62,019 nucleotides of DNA from Myxococcota bacterium (GTDB lineage Bacteria > Myxococcota_A > UBA9042 > DTJE01): assembly GCA_017994695.1 (NCBI GenBank), contig JAGOKF010000014.1, forward strand, positions 1 through 62,019, read 5' to 3'. The notes under the pieces were generated by a model, which did no database searches, was not told the DNA's origin, and was given only the letters and a program-made list of their open reading frames with translations. Positions 41,496-50,660 of this stretch are shown piece after piece (the stretch's first letter is position 1; each line of letters opens with the position of its first letter). The translations under genes were made by a program, and so were the position numbers.

Positions 41496-43355
41496 ATGGC
41501 TGCGACCCGTTTCTGGAACCGGTGGATGCGCCGCCTCCACGGTCCCCTCGGGGGCCGGGACGGAGGGGTCACCTTCCGGATGACGTTCGCCCTCTTGTTC
41601 CCCATCGCCGGGCTTGGTTGGGTCATCACTCAGGCGGGCTGGTTCCAACTGGAACCCGAGAGCGTCGCGGCGGCCCGGTCGATGGATGCCCTGGAGAAGG
41701 AGACCCCCATCGCCGGCCGCCGGGGAGAGATCCTGGACCGCACCGGACGGCGGATCCTGGCCCTGACGGTCCCCACGGTCGAGGTGGCCTTCGTGCCGAC
41801 GTCCTGGGAGGTCGATCGCCTGGAAACCTCCTGGGCCCTCGCCGAGGCCCTGGGAATCCCCGCGGAGCCCCTGATCTCCGACATGTTCTCCGGCCGGGAC
41901 TACGTCCGGGTCAAGTCCCGTCCGACCCCGGAGGAGGTGTCCCTGGTCCAGCGCCTGGGGCTGAAGGACGTGCGCCTGGAGACCCGGGACCGCCGCTACT
42001 ATCCCAACGGGTCGTCCCTGGGCCCGACCCTGGGCTACGTGGGCATCGCCAACGAGGAGGAGGCGCGGTCCGGATTGCGGGAGCGGGGCCGGATGGGCAT
42101 CGAGGCCCGCTATGACGAGGGGCTCCAGGGAGAGGTCCGGCAGGTGTCCTTCTGGCGGGGCCGGGGGAAAGCCCGGTACTACCAGGATTCCCTCGGCCAG
42201 GGGCTGGACCTGGACGGGGACTCGCTCCAGATCGCGGTCGATGCCCAGATCCAGGCCATCCTGGACGCCGAACTGGCGGCCCAGATGGACCAGGAGCAGG
42301 GCGACGCGGCGATGGGGGTCATCCTGGACCCCGAGACGTTCGAGGTGCTGGGAATTTCCAGCCTTCCCGCCCTGGACCCGAACCAGTTCGAGGGGGCGTG
42401 CCAGGAGCGGAACTGGCTCCCGAAGGAACCGCCCGTTCCGGCCCTGCTGCTGAACCCCTGCGCCAACAAGGTCCTTTCCTACCCCTTCGAGCCGGGATCC
42501 GTCGGGAAGATCTTCACGGTGGCCACCGCGGTGGAGCACGGAATCGCGAACCTCGACACCGTGCTGGACGGCGGGGGAGGGCGCTGCCAGATCGGACGGC
42601 ACCAGGTGACGGACCTCCACAAGGTCGGCCGAGTGCCTCTGTGGCAGGCCTTCAAGTACTCCTCGAACTGCGCCCACCTGGACCTGGCGACCCGCCTGGG
42701 ACCCGAGCGGATGCAGTGGGGACTGACCCGCCTGGGCATCGGCCGGGGAACGGGGATCGACCTGCCTGGCGAGGTGATCAGCCGGTTCCAGACTCCCGAG
42801 GACTGGCGGAAGACCGGGTATCGGACCGCGGGGTATGGCTACGGCTACACGGCGACACTGATGGAACTGGCGACGGCCGTGGCCACGCTGGTGAACGGCG
42901 GAATCCGCAGGACGCCGCACCTGGCGAAGGCCTGGCGTTCGTCGGAAACGGGGGAATCGACCGAGGTGGACTGGCAGGAGGGCGCCCGGATCTTCTCCGA
43001 GGAGACCTCCCGGGTGATGCGGGAGGTGATGCGGTTCGTGGTGATGGAACCCGACGGGACGGGGCGGAAGGCCCGGCCCGAGCACTACACGGCCGGGGGC
43101 AAGACCGGCACGGCCCGGTTGCTGGTTCCCGGGAAGGGCTACTCCAGCGAGGCCTACCTGTGCTCGTTCATCGGCTTCGCCCCGGCCGAGTCCCCCCGGG
43201 TCGTGATCGCGGTCACGATGGCGAATCCCAAGGCGCACAAGACGGCGGCCGGGGCCATTGCGCCGGTCTTCGGGAGGGTCGTGGACCGGGTCCTTCCGAT
43301 CCTGGGGGTTCCGCCCCAGGACGGTCCGGAGTCCCGCGTGGTGGTGAGCCGATGA
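41496..43355 (+). CDS. ftsI: septal transpeptidase FtsI (PBP3)
   Basis: It cross-links septal peptidoglycan. The 619-residue product has an N-terminal membrane anchor (about 28-50), the class B dimerisation domain (RRGEILDRTGRRIL) and the transpeptidase domain with S335-VGK, S389-SN and K536-TGT. The usual PASTA or other C-terminal additions are lacking. Its stop overlaps murE by 4 nt. The cysteines (residues 302, 322, 364, 392) around the transpeptidase are more numerous than usual and may form disulfides. Confidence 0.95.
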   Translation: MAATRFWNRWMRRLHGPLGGRDGGVTFRMTFALLFPIAGLGWVITQAGWFQLEPESVAAARSMDALEKETPIAGRRGEILDRTGRRILALTVPTVEVAFVPTSWEVDRLETSWALAEALGIPAEPLISDMFSGRDYVRVKSRPTPEEVSLVQRLGLKDVRLETRDRRYYPNGSSLGPTLGYVGIANEEEARSGLRERGRMGIEARYDEGLQGEVRQVSFWRGRGKARYYQDSLGQGLDLDGDSLQIAVDAQIQAILDAELAAQMDQEQGDAAMGVILDPETFEVLGISSLPALDPNQFEGACQERNWLPKEPPVPALLLNPCANKVLSYPFEPGSVGKIFTVATAVEHGIANLDTVLDGGGGRCQIGRHQVTDLHKVGRVPLWQAFKYSSNCAHLDLATRLGPERMQWGLTRLGIGRGTGIDLPGEVISRFQTPEDWRKTGYRTAGYGYGYTATLMELATAVATLVNGGIRRTPHLAKAWRSSETGESTEVDWQEGARIFSEETSRVMREVMRFVVMEPDGTGRKARPEHYTAGGKTGTARLLVPGKGYSSEAYLCSFIGFAPAESPRVVIAVTMANPKAHKTAAGAIAPVFGRVVDRVLPILGVPPQDGPESRVVVSR

Positions 43356-44848
43356 ACCGGATCGTCCTCGGGCACGAACACCTGCACCTCCTCCGGGCCC
43401 GGGCGGCTTCCCCAGGGGCCGTCGGGACGGTCATCGAGGCCGTGGTCGCGGACAGCCGCCAGGTCCGTCCCGGATCGGTGTTCGTGGCCCTCCGGGGGAG
43501 CCGGGTGGACGGTCACGACTTCCTGGACTCGGCGTCCGGGGCGTCGCTGGCGGTGGTCCAGGACGGAAGGCGCCCGTCCCGGGGCGAGTGGATCGAGGTG
43601 GAGGACACCCGGGAGGCCCTGGGCCTGCTGGCGTCGTGGATCGCCGGCGAGCCTTCCCGGGCCTTCCCCCTGGCCGGGGTGACCGGCACGGACGGCAAGA
43701 CGTCCACCGTCTGGGCCATCTGCGCGGGATACGAGGCCTGCGGCCTTCCGGCAGGCCTGATCGGCACCATCGAGTACCGGTATGGCGGGACCCGGATCCC
43801 GGCGCCGCTCACCACCCCCGACGCCCTGGAACTCCAGCGGCTCTTCTGGGAAATGGTCCGGGCCGGCGTGCGGGCCGCGGCGATGGAGGTCTCTTCCCAC
43901 GCCCTGGACCAGCGCCGGGTCTCGGGCACGATGTTCGACGTGGCGGTCCTGACCTGCCTGACCCGGGACCACCTGGATTACCACGGGACGCCGGAGGCAT
44001 ACCGCGCGGCCAAGGAACGCCTGTTCACCGAGGTGCTGCCCCGGAATCCCCAGGCCCGGGGGGCCGTCGTGAACGGGGACGACGCCTTCGGGCGGCACCT
44101 GGTCTCGGCGTGCCCCCTTCCCACCCGCACCTTCAGCCTGGTTCCCGGGGGCGGGGATCTCTTTCCCGAGGAGGCACGGTTCGACCTCCGGGGGTTCCGG
44201 GCGCGGGTCCGGACGCCCTGGGGGACCCACCTGCTGGAAAGCCCTCTGCTGGGGCGCCACAACCTGGCGAACCTGATGGCCGCCATCGGGGTCGCGGGCC
44301 TGCTGGAACTGGACCTGACCAGGTTCATCGAGGGCCTGTGCCGCCTGTCCCGGATTCCGGGGCGCCTGGAACGGGTTCCCGGCCCGGCGGGGTCCCCGTT
44401 GGTGGTGGTGGACTACGCCCACACGCCCAAGGCCCTCGAGGGGGTGATCGCGGCCGTCCGGGACCTGGAACCCGGACGCCACCTGACGGTGGTGATGGGG
44501 GCAGGCGGGGACCGGGACCGCGGCAAGCGTCCCCTGATGGGAAGGGCCTGCGTGGTCGGGGCCGACCGGGTGGTGGTCACCAGCGACAACCCTCGGACCG
44601 AGGATCCCCTGGCCATCATCGAGGCGATCCTCGGGGGCATCGAGGAGGCGAGGCGGGAAGGGGTGGCCCGGGCGGAGGTGTCCGTCGAGCCCGACCGCCG
44701 GGAGGCCATCTTCCAGGCGATCCGGAAGGCGCCGCCCGACGGGATCGTGATCGTCGCCGGGAAGGGGCACGAGGACACCCAGACGCTGGGGACCCGGAAG
44801 GTGCATTTCTCGGACGTGGAGACCGCCACGGAGGCGTTGCAGGGATGA
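43352..44848 (+). CDS. murE: UDP-MurNAc-L-Ala-D-Glu:meso-diaminopimelate ligase
   Basis: It adds the third residue of the peptidoglycan stem peptide in the cytoplasm. The 498-residue product has the ATP motif GVTGTDGKTS, the lysine-carbamylation region, MEVSSHALDQ, and SDNPRTEDP; the DNPR sequence indicates meso-diaminopimelate specificity, so this is a Gram-negative type wall. The final 'GKGHE' motif is also present. ATG 43352 overlaps ftsI by 4 nt. Confidence 0.95.
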   Translation: MNRIVLGHEHLHLLRARAASPGAVGTVIEAVVADSRQVRPGSVFVALRGSRVDGHDFLDSASGASLAVVQDGRRPSRGEWIEVEDTREALGLLASWIAGEPSRAFPLAGVTGTDGKTSTVWAICAGYEACGLPAGLIGTIEYRYGGTRIPAPLTTPDALELQRLFWEMVRAGVRAAAMEVSSHALDQRRVSGTMFDVAVLTCLTRDHLDYHGTPEAYRAAKERLFTEVLPRNPQARGAVVNGDDAFGRHLVSACPLPTRTFSLVPGGGDLFPEEARFDLRGFRARVRTPWGTHLLESPLLGRHNLANLMAAIGVAGLLELDLTRFIEGLCRLSRIPGRLERVPGPAGSPLVVVDYAHTPKALEGVIAAVRDLEPGRHLTVVMGAGGDRDRGKRPLMGRACVVGADRVVVTSDNPRTEDPLAIIEAILGGIEEARREGVARAEVSVEPDRREAIFQAIRKAPPDGIVIVAGKGHEDTQTLGTRKVHFSDVETATEALQG

Positions 44849-46290
44849 GCCCGACATCGGCACTGCGTCTGACGGGGGAGATGATCGCCGTGGCCACCCG
44901 GGGCGAACTGGTTCGCGGTTCCGGCGTCCTCGCCGACGAGGGGGCCTGCATCGACAGCCGCATCGCCCGTCCGGGGCAGGTCTTCTTCGCCATCCGGGGT
45001 CCCCGGTTCGACGGGCACGACTTCATGGCCCAGGCGCTGGAGAAGGGCGTCACCGGGCTCGTGGTCCGGGGCGACCGGGCCGCCGAGGCCATGGCCCTGG
45101 CCGCCGGGCACGGCGATTCGGTCTTCGTGGTGGCGGTCGAGGACCCGGAGGCGGCCCTGATCGCCTCGGCCAGGGCCTGGGTCTCGATGCTTTCGCCCCG
45201 GATCCTGGCCATCACGGGTTCCGTGGGCAAGACGACCGTGAAGGACATGGCGCTGGCCGTCGTCGAGACCCGGTTCCGGACCCACGGGACCAAGGGGAAC
45301 CAGAACAATTCGCTGGGCCTCTCCCTGACGTGCCTCGGCCTGCTGCCGCAGCACGAAGCGATGGTCGTCGAGATGGGGATGAGCGCGCCGGGGGAGATCG
45401 CGGCCCTCTGCGGCATCGCTCCCCCGGACGTCGGTGTGGTCACCTGCGTGGCGCCGGTGCACCTGGAGACCCTGGGTTCCCTGGACCGCGTGGCCGAGGC
45501 CAAGGCCGAACTGGTCGAGGCCCTTCGACCCGAGGGACAGGCGGTGCTGAACGCCGACGACCCCCGGGCGAGGGCGATGGCGGCGCGATCCCGGGCCCCC
45601 ACGCTGCTGTTCGGAAGAGCGGAAGACGCGAGGGTCCGCCTGCTGGACGTGACCCTGGATTCAGGGGCCTGTCCGACCTTCCTGCTGCGGGTGGACGGTC
45701 GGGACATCCGGGGCCGCCTGGGACTGGTGGGAGCGCACCACGGGATCAATGCCGCGGCCGCCGTCGCGGCGGGCCTCGCGATGGGCATCCCGCCGGAGGA
45801 GGCCGTCGCGGCCCTTCAGGGGGTGCGCCCGGGCCGCCACCGGATGCAGGAAGTCGTCGCGGGGACGATCCGGATCCTGGACGACTGCTACAACGCCTCG
45901 CCTCTCTCCGTGGAGGCGGCCCTCTCGACTCTGGCCGCGGTGGCCCCGGGGCGCCGGGTGGCCGTGATCGGGGACATGCGGGAACTGGGGGACCTCGCCT
46001 CGACGGCCCACTGGCAGGTGGGCGAACAGGCGGCCCGGCAGAAGGTCGACGTCCTGATCGCCATCGGCCAGTACCGGGGACTGGTGCGGGAAGGCGCGCT
46101 GGCGGGCGGAATGTCCCCGTCCCAGGTGTTCGAGGCCGAGGACGCCATCGCCGGGGCGACCCTGGCGATGGTGATGGTGCAGCCCCGGGACACGGTGCTG
46201 GTGAAGGCCAGCCGGGCCCTGGGTCTCGAACGGGTGGTGGATGCCCTGGCCCGCCGTTTCCAGGCGGACGGGGTTGCACAGGGGGAGTGA
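44845..46290 (+). CDS. murF: UDP-MurNAc-tripeptide:D-Ala-D-Ala ligase
   Basis: It completes the stem peptide. The 481-residue length is usual. Hallmarks are ITGSVGKTTVKD (P-loop), TKGNQNNSLG, MVVEMGMSAPGEI, and ILDDCYNASPLS (DDCYNANP in the family). The start overlaps murE by 4 nt. It is followed by mraY after 22 nt. Confidence 0.95.
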   Translation: MSPTSALRLTGEMIAVATRGELVRGSGVLADEGACIDSRIARPGQVFFAIRGPRFDGHDFMAQALEKGVTGLVVRGDRAAEAMALAAGHGDSVFVVAVEDPEAALIASARAWVSMLSPRILAITGSVGKTTVKDMALAVVETRFRTHGTKGNQNNSLGLSLTCLGLLPQHEAMVVEMGMSAPGEIAALCGIAPPDVGVVTCVAPVHLETLGSLDRVAEAKAELVEALRPEGQAVLNADDPRARAMAARSRAPTLLFGRAEDARVRLLDVTLDSGACPTFLLRVDGRDIRGRLGLVGAHHGINAAAAVAAGLAMGIPPEEAVAALQGVRPGRHRMQEVVAGTIRILDDCYNASPLSVEAALSTLAAVAPGRRVAVIGDMRELGDLASTAHWQVGEQAARQKVDVLIAIGQYRGLVREGALAGGMSPSQVFEAEDAIAGATLAMVMVQPRDTVLVKASRALGLERVVDALARRFQADGVAQGE

Positions 46291-46312
46291 GGCCGCTGGC
46301 CCGGGGGAAGTC

Positions 46313-47422
46313 ATGCTGTTCTATCTGGCCGAATGGCTGCGGGAGTACCTGGGCTTCCTGAACGTGGCCCGCTACGTCACCTTCCGGGTGATGGCGGCCT
46401 TCGTCACGAGCCTCGTGATCTGCCTGGTGCTCTTTCCCTGGCTGATCGGGAGGCTGAAGTCCCTGCAGATGGGGCAGGTCATCCGGGAGGAGATGCCCGC
46501 GAACCACCACGCGAAGGCCGGCATCCCGACGCTGGGGGGCCTGCTGGTGATGGTCTCGATCCAGATCTCCTCGCTCCTCTGGTGCCAGTTGTCGAATCGG
46601 CTGGTGCTGCTGACCCTGGCCGTCGGGTTCCTGTTCGCCACGGTGGGCTTCATCGACGACGCCCGGAAGCTCCGGGAGCGCCATTCCCGGGGCCTGCCCG
46701 GGAAGGTCCGGCTGGCGGTGGAGTTCCTGGTCACCGGGGCGCTGTTGTGGAGCCTCCTGGCTTGGTGGGGCAGGGACTACTCCTACGACCTGCGGCTCTA
46801 CCTGCCCTTCGTGTCGGCGGAGCGGTTCTGGTGGAACCTCCCGCTCTGGCTGTACTTCGTCCTGGGTCTGCTGGTGATCGTGGGAACGGCCAATGCCGTG
46901 AACCTCACGGACGGTTTGGATGGCCTTGCGGCGGGCCCGATCCTCACGGCATCGGCGGTCTTCCTGATCCTGGCCTACCTCACCGGCGCGAAACTGGGAA
47001 GCCTGGACCTCTCCCGCTACCTGCTGATCCCCAAGGTGGTGGGCGCCCAGGAACTGTCCATCGTCGCCAGCGCCATCATGGGCGCGACCATCGGATTCCT
47101 GTTCTACAACACCTATCCCGCAGAGATCTTCATGGGGGACACCGGCGCGCTGGGCCTGGGGGCGATGCTGGGGTCCATGGCCGTCCTGACCAAGAACGAA
47201 CTGCTCTCGACGGTCGTCTTCGGGGTGTTCCTCTTCGAGGCCATCAGCGTGATCCTCCAGACCACCTCCTTCAAGCTGACCGGCAAGCGGGTGCTCCCGA
47301 TGGCCCCGCTGCACCACTCCTTCGAGAAGATCGGCTGGAAGGAGCCCAAGATCGTCGTCCGCTTCTGGATCGCATCGCTGCTGCTGGCGATGGTCGCCCT
47401 GGCTTCCATCAAGGTGAGGTGA
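46313..47422 (+). CDS. mraY: phospho-N-acetylmuramoyl-pentapeptide transferase
   Basis: It transfers phospho-MurNAc-pentapeptide to undecaprenyl phosphate, making lipid I. The 369-residue product has about ten membrane segments, HHAKAGIPTLGG, VGFIDDARKL (the catalytic Asp pair), NAVNLTDGLDGLA and FMGDTGALGLG. ATG 46313 has GGGGGAAG upstream. The longer frame from 46241 has no membrane-protein character. Confidence 0.95.
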   Translation: MLFYLAEWLREYLGFLNVARYVTFRVMAAFVTSLVICLVLFPWLIGRLKSLQMGQVIREEMPANHHAKAGIPTLGGLLVMVSIQISSLLWCQLSNRLVLLTLAVGFLFATVGFIDDARKLRERHSRGLPGKVRLAVEFLVTGALLWSLLAWWGRDYSYDLRLYLPFVSAERFWWNLPLWLYFVLGLLVIVGTANAVNLTDGLDGLAAGPILTASAVFLILAYLTGAKLGSLDLSRYLLIPKVVGAQELSIVASAIMGATIGFLFYNTYPAEIFMGDTGALGLGAMLGSMAVLTKNELLSTVVFGVFLFEAISVILQTTSFKLTGKRVLPMAPLHHSFEKIGWKEPKIVVRFWIASLLLAMVALASIKVR

Positions 47423-47426
47423 GGAG

Positions 47427-48665
47427 ATGCCCTGGGCTCGGTGGGAACGCTGGAAGACCGGAATCCGATGGGCGCTTCGCCAGAGGCCCTTCGGCCTTCC
47501 CCCGGCCGGGGGGAGTTTCGATCGGGCGTCCCTGCTGGCGGTGACCGCCCTCGTGGGCATCGGGACGCTGCTGGTGTTCAGCGCCACGGCCCTCGGGACC
47601 GGCGACGGGTCCGAGGATGGGCTGACCTGGGGACCCCTGGTGCGCCACCTGGTCAGCATCGGCGTGGGGGTCCTCGCCTTCCTGGGCGCCCTGACGCTGA
47701 AGCCCCGGACGCTGCGCTGGCTGTCGAAGTACCTGGTGTGGTTCTCCCTGGTGCTGCTGTGGCTGGTGCTGGTCCCGGGACTGGGCCGCAAGGAGTTCGG
47801 CTCGACCCGGTGGCTCGACCTGGGCGGGTTCCGGTTCCAGCCGTCGGAGGTGGCGAAACTGGGCATGGGACTGTTCCTGTCGAACTACCTGGCGGGCTTC
47901 CGGTCGGTCCTGCAGGACTGGAAAAAGGGCCTGGTCCCCATGGCCGTGGCCCTGGCGCTGGTCATCGCGCCGCTGTTCCTGGAGCCCGACATGGGGTCCA
48001 TCTTCCTGCTGGGGATCCTGGCGACCCTGATGGTCGCCGTGGCGGGGACGCGCCTGCGGTATCTGGCGATGCTCTTCGGCACGGCCGTCGTTGGTCTGCT
48101 GGTGCTGTTCGTCCAGGACCCCGTCCGGTTCGCCCGGCTGGTCGGATGGCTCTTCCCGAACCTGTCCTACCAGGGCGCCGGCCACCAGAACCACTTCGCG
48201 ATGCGGTTCATCACGGCCGGCGGCCCCACCGGATCGGGTCTCGGGGCGGGGCCCGGCCACTCCCTGGGCTACCTGACCCAGTCCTCCTCGGACTTCATCT
48301 TCTCGGTGGCCGGCGAGGAACTGGGGTTCGTGGGAATCGTGGGAATCGTGGTGCTCTTCGCCGTGATCGCGGTCCAGGGCATGCGCCTGGTGCACCGCTG
48401 CCGGGAGGATTTCCAGCGGTTCGCGGCCTTCGCCCTGACGCTGCTGCTCGTGCTGCCGGCCTGGATCCACATGATGGTCAACATGGGGATGGTGCCGACC
48501 AAGGGGATCGCCTGCCCGTTCCTCAGTTTCGGCGGGACGTCCATGGTGATCAGCCTGGCCGCCGCGGGCCTACTCCAGCGACTGCACCTGGAGGCGACGG
48601 CCGCCGAGTCGGCCGTGGATCACTGGCGCCTCGCGACGAATCCCCACGCGGAGGGGGCCCGATGA
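47427..48665 (+). CDS. ftsW: septal peptidoglycan polymerase FtsW
   Basis: SEDS-family glycosyltransferase that polymerises lipid II with FtsI. The 412-residue product has about ten membrane segments, VFSATALG, the GSTRWLDLGGFRFQPSEVAKL region, PLFLEPDMGS (the catalytic Asp region) and SFGGTSMVIS. The usual preceding murD is absent; mraY is only four nt upstream. It overlaps murG by 4 nt. Confidence 0.94.
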   Translation: MPWARWERWKTGIRWALRQRPFGLPPAGGSFDRASLLAVTALVGIGTLLVFSATALGTGDGSEDGLTWGPLVRHLVSIGVGVLAFLGALTLKPRTLRWLSKYLVWFSLVLLWLVLVPGLGRKEFGSTRWLDLGGFRFQPSEVAKLGMGLFLSNYLAGFRSVLQDWKKGLVPMAVALALVIAPLFLEPDMGSIFLLGILATLMVAVAGTRLRYLAMLFGTAVVGLLVLFVQDPVRFARLVGWLFPNLSYQGAGHQNHFAMRFITAGGPTGSGLGAGPGHSLGYLTQSSSDFIFSVAGEELGFVGIVGIVVLFAVIAVQGMRLVHRCREDFQRFAAFALTLLLVLPAWIHMMVNMGMVPTKGIACPFLSFGGTSMVISLAAAGLLQRLHLEATAAESAVDHWRLATNPHAEGAR

Positions 48666-49762
48666 CGGGGCAGACGCAGACCCCCCGGGTCCTCCTGACC
48701 GGCGCCCAGACCGGCGGCCACCTCTATCCGGCCATCGCCCTGGGGCGGTACCTGCTGGATCGGGGGATCGAGGTGGTCCTGGTGACCTCGGGGGAGTCGG
48801 TCGAGCAGCAGGTGCTCCAGGGGGCGCCGGTCCCGGTCGAGGTGATCCGGGTGGGGAAGTGGAAGGGCATGGGGATCCGGGCCCGCCTGAAGGGCCTCGC
48901 GAGCCTTCCCGGGGCCCTGGTCCGGGCCCGGAGCCTGGTGCGACGCATCCGCCCGGTCGCCGCGGTGGGATTCGGGGGCTACACGACGGGTCCCGTGATG
49001 CTGGCGGCGGCCCTGGCGGGCGTCCCGTCGGCCATCTGCGAGGAGAACGCGGTCCCGGGAATGACCAACCGGCTGCTGGCCCGCTTCGTGGACGTGGCCT
49101 TCGTGCCGTCCGATCCCGCCGCGGCCCGCCTGGCCTGCCGCCGGACGGTGGTTTCGGGCGTGCCCGTGCGACCGGAGATCCTGGCCGTGGAACCCCGGGA
49201 CCCCGGAGAGGAACCCCGGCGGGTGCTGGTACTGGGGGGATCCCAGGGATCGGCCTTCCTGAACGTCCGCGTTCCCTCGGTCCTGGCCCGGGTGGCTGCC
49301 CGCATGCCCAGGATCCAGGTGATCCACCAGACCGGAAAGGGCCGGGAGGAGGGTGTCCGGAAAGCCTACCGCGATCTGGGGATCGACGCCGACGTGCGGG
49401 AGTACCTGCCCCGGGTCTCCGAGGCCTACGCCTGGGCGCACCTGGTGATCGCCCGGGCCGGGGCCGGGACCGTCTCGGAGGTCTCGGCGGTGGGAATCCC
49501 GGCGCTCTTCGTCCCCTTCGCGGCCGCCACGGACGACCACCAGGCCGCCAACGCCCGTCCCATCGTCGAGGCGGGCGGGGCCCTGATGGTCCGGGAGGAG
49601 GAATTCGACGAGGAGCGGGTCGCCGTGAACCTGGTCCAGGTCCTCGGCGATCCGGAGAGGCTCCGGGAGATGGGTCGGCGGAGCCGATCCCGGGGAAGAA
49701 GGGACGCGATCGAGGTGATGGGTCGGCAGGTGCTGGAGTGGGCGGCGGGGGGGGCCCGCTGA
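48662..49762 (+). CDS. murG: UDP-GlcNAc transferase MurG
   Basis: It turns lipid I into lipid II at the inner membrane face. The 366-residue length is normal. It has GAQTGGHLYPAIA (the TGGH loop), VGFGGYTTGPVMLAA, VLGGSQGSAFLN and RAGAGTVSE. The start overlaps ftsW by 4 nt, and ftsQ follows after 25 nt. The genes murC, murB and ddl that usually separate murG and ftsQ are missing. Confidence 0.94.
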   Translation: MTGQTQTPRVLLTGAQTGGHLYPAIALGRYLLDRGIEVVLVTSGESVEQQVLQGAPVPVEVIRVGKWKGMGIRARLKGLASLPGALVRARSLVRRIRPVAAVGFGGYTTGPVMLAAALAGVPSAICEENAVPGMTNRLLARFVDVAFVPSDPAAARLACRRTVVSGVPVRPEILAVEPRDPGEEPRRVLVLGGSQGSAFLNVRVPSVLARVAARMPRIQVIHQTGKGREEGVRKAYRDLGIDADVREYLPRVSEAYAWAHLVIARAGAGTVSEVSAVGIPALFVPFAAATDDHQAANARPIVEAGGALMVREEEFDEERVAVNLVQVLGDPERLREMGRRSRSRGRRDAIEVMGRQVLEWAAGGAR

Positions 49763-49787
49763 AGGCCCGAGGGGCCGGGAGGAAACG

Positions 49788-50660
49788 ATGGCCAGCTGGC
49801 GGAGCAATCGGCGGCGGCGGACCTGGGGTGGGCGCATCCGGAACGCCGGGTCCGGCCTGGGACGGTTCCTGCGATGGGCAGTCGTGCCCGTGCTGGGCAT
49901 CCTGACCGGCTTCGGGGCCGTGGTGGGGGGCCACGAGGCCTGGACCCGGGTCCGGGAGTCCCCCCGGTTCCTGCTGCGGGAGGTCCGGATCGCCGGGGAG
50001 GGCGAACTCTCCCGGGAGGAAGTCCTGGCTGCCTGCGGGATCGTCCCGGGGAAGACGCGGGTGCTGGGCCTCGACGTGCAGGAGGTCGCCCGGCGCTGCC
50101 TCGGGGACCTCCGGATCCGGTGGGCCCGGGTCGAAACGCGCCTTCCCGACGCAGTCACGGTGACCCTGCAGCGGGAGACCCCGGTCCTGGCGGTGGCGAC
50201 CTCCTGGGGCATCCAGTGGATGAACCGGCAAGGCGAGATGTTCGCCCCCTGGGACGCCCTGGAAGGGCCCGGCGAAGTCCCCCTGCTGGTGCCCGTGTCG
50301 GGATCGGCCCCTTCCTGGTCCCGGGAGGAACTGTCCCAGGCCGTGACGCTGGCGGGGCTCTACCGGCGCATCGACGAGACCGGGGACCTCTGGAAGGTCG
50401 AGTGGGACCCGGCCCTGGGAGCGAGAGCGATGGTGGGGCACCGGGGGTTCCGGGCGTACCTCGGATTCGGCCCGTACGGACGGAAGATGGAACGCCTGGG
50501 GAAGGCCCTGTCGGTGGCGCGGTCCATCGGGCTGCCCGTCGGCGAGATCCGGGTGGACGGCGTGGTCCGTCCCAACCGGGTGGTCATCCGTCCCTCCTTT
50601 GCCGGCGCGATGGTCTGGAACGATGTCCCCGACCCCTCAGGATCCAGGGGGATGCCATGA
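49788..50660 (+). CDS. ftsQ: cell-division protein FtsQ/DivIB
   Basis: The 290-residue product has a basic cytoplasmic N-terminus, one membrane segment (about 30-50), a POTRA domain (FLLREVRIAG...GI.PGKTRVLGLDVQEV) and a beta domain with LPDAVTVTLQRETP. The family is recognised by POTRA order and by position just before ftsA. It recruits FtsL and FtsB to the septum. ftsA starts within its stop (4-nt overlap). Confidence 0.9.
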   Translation: MASWRSNRRRRTWGGRIRNAGSGLGRFLRWAVVPVLGILTGFGAVVGGHEAWTRVRESPRFLLREVRIAGEGELSREEVLAACGIVPGKTRVLGLDVQEVARRCLGDLRIRWARVETRLPDAVTVTLQRETPVLAVATSWGIQWMNRQGEMFAPWDALEGPGEVPLLVPVSGSAPSWSREELSQAVTLAGLYRRIDETGDLWKVEWDPALGARAMVGHRGFRAYLGFGPYGRKMERLGKALSVARSIGLPVGEIRVDGVVRPNRVVIRPSFAGAMVWNDVPDPSGSRGMP

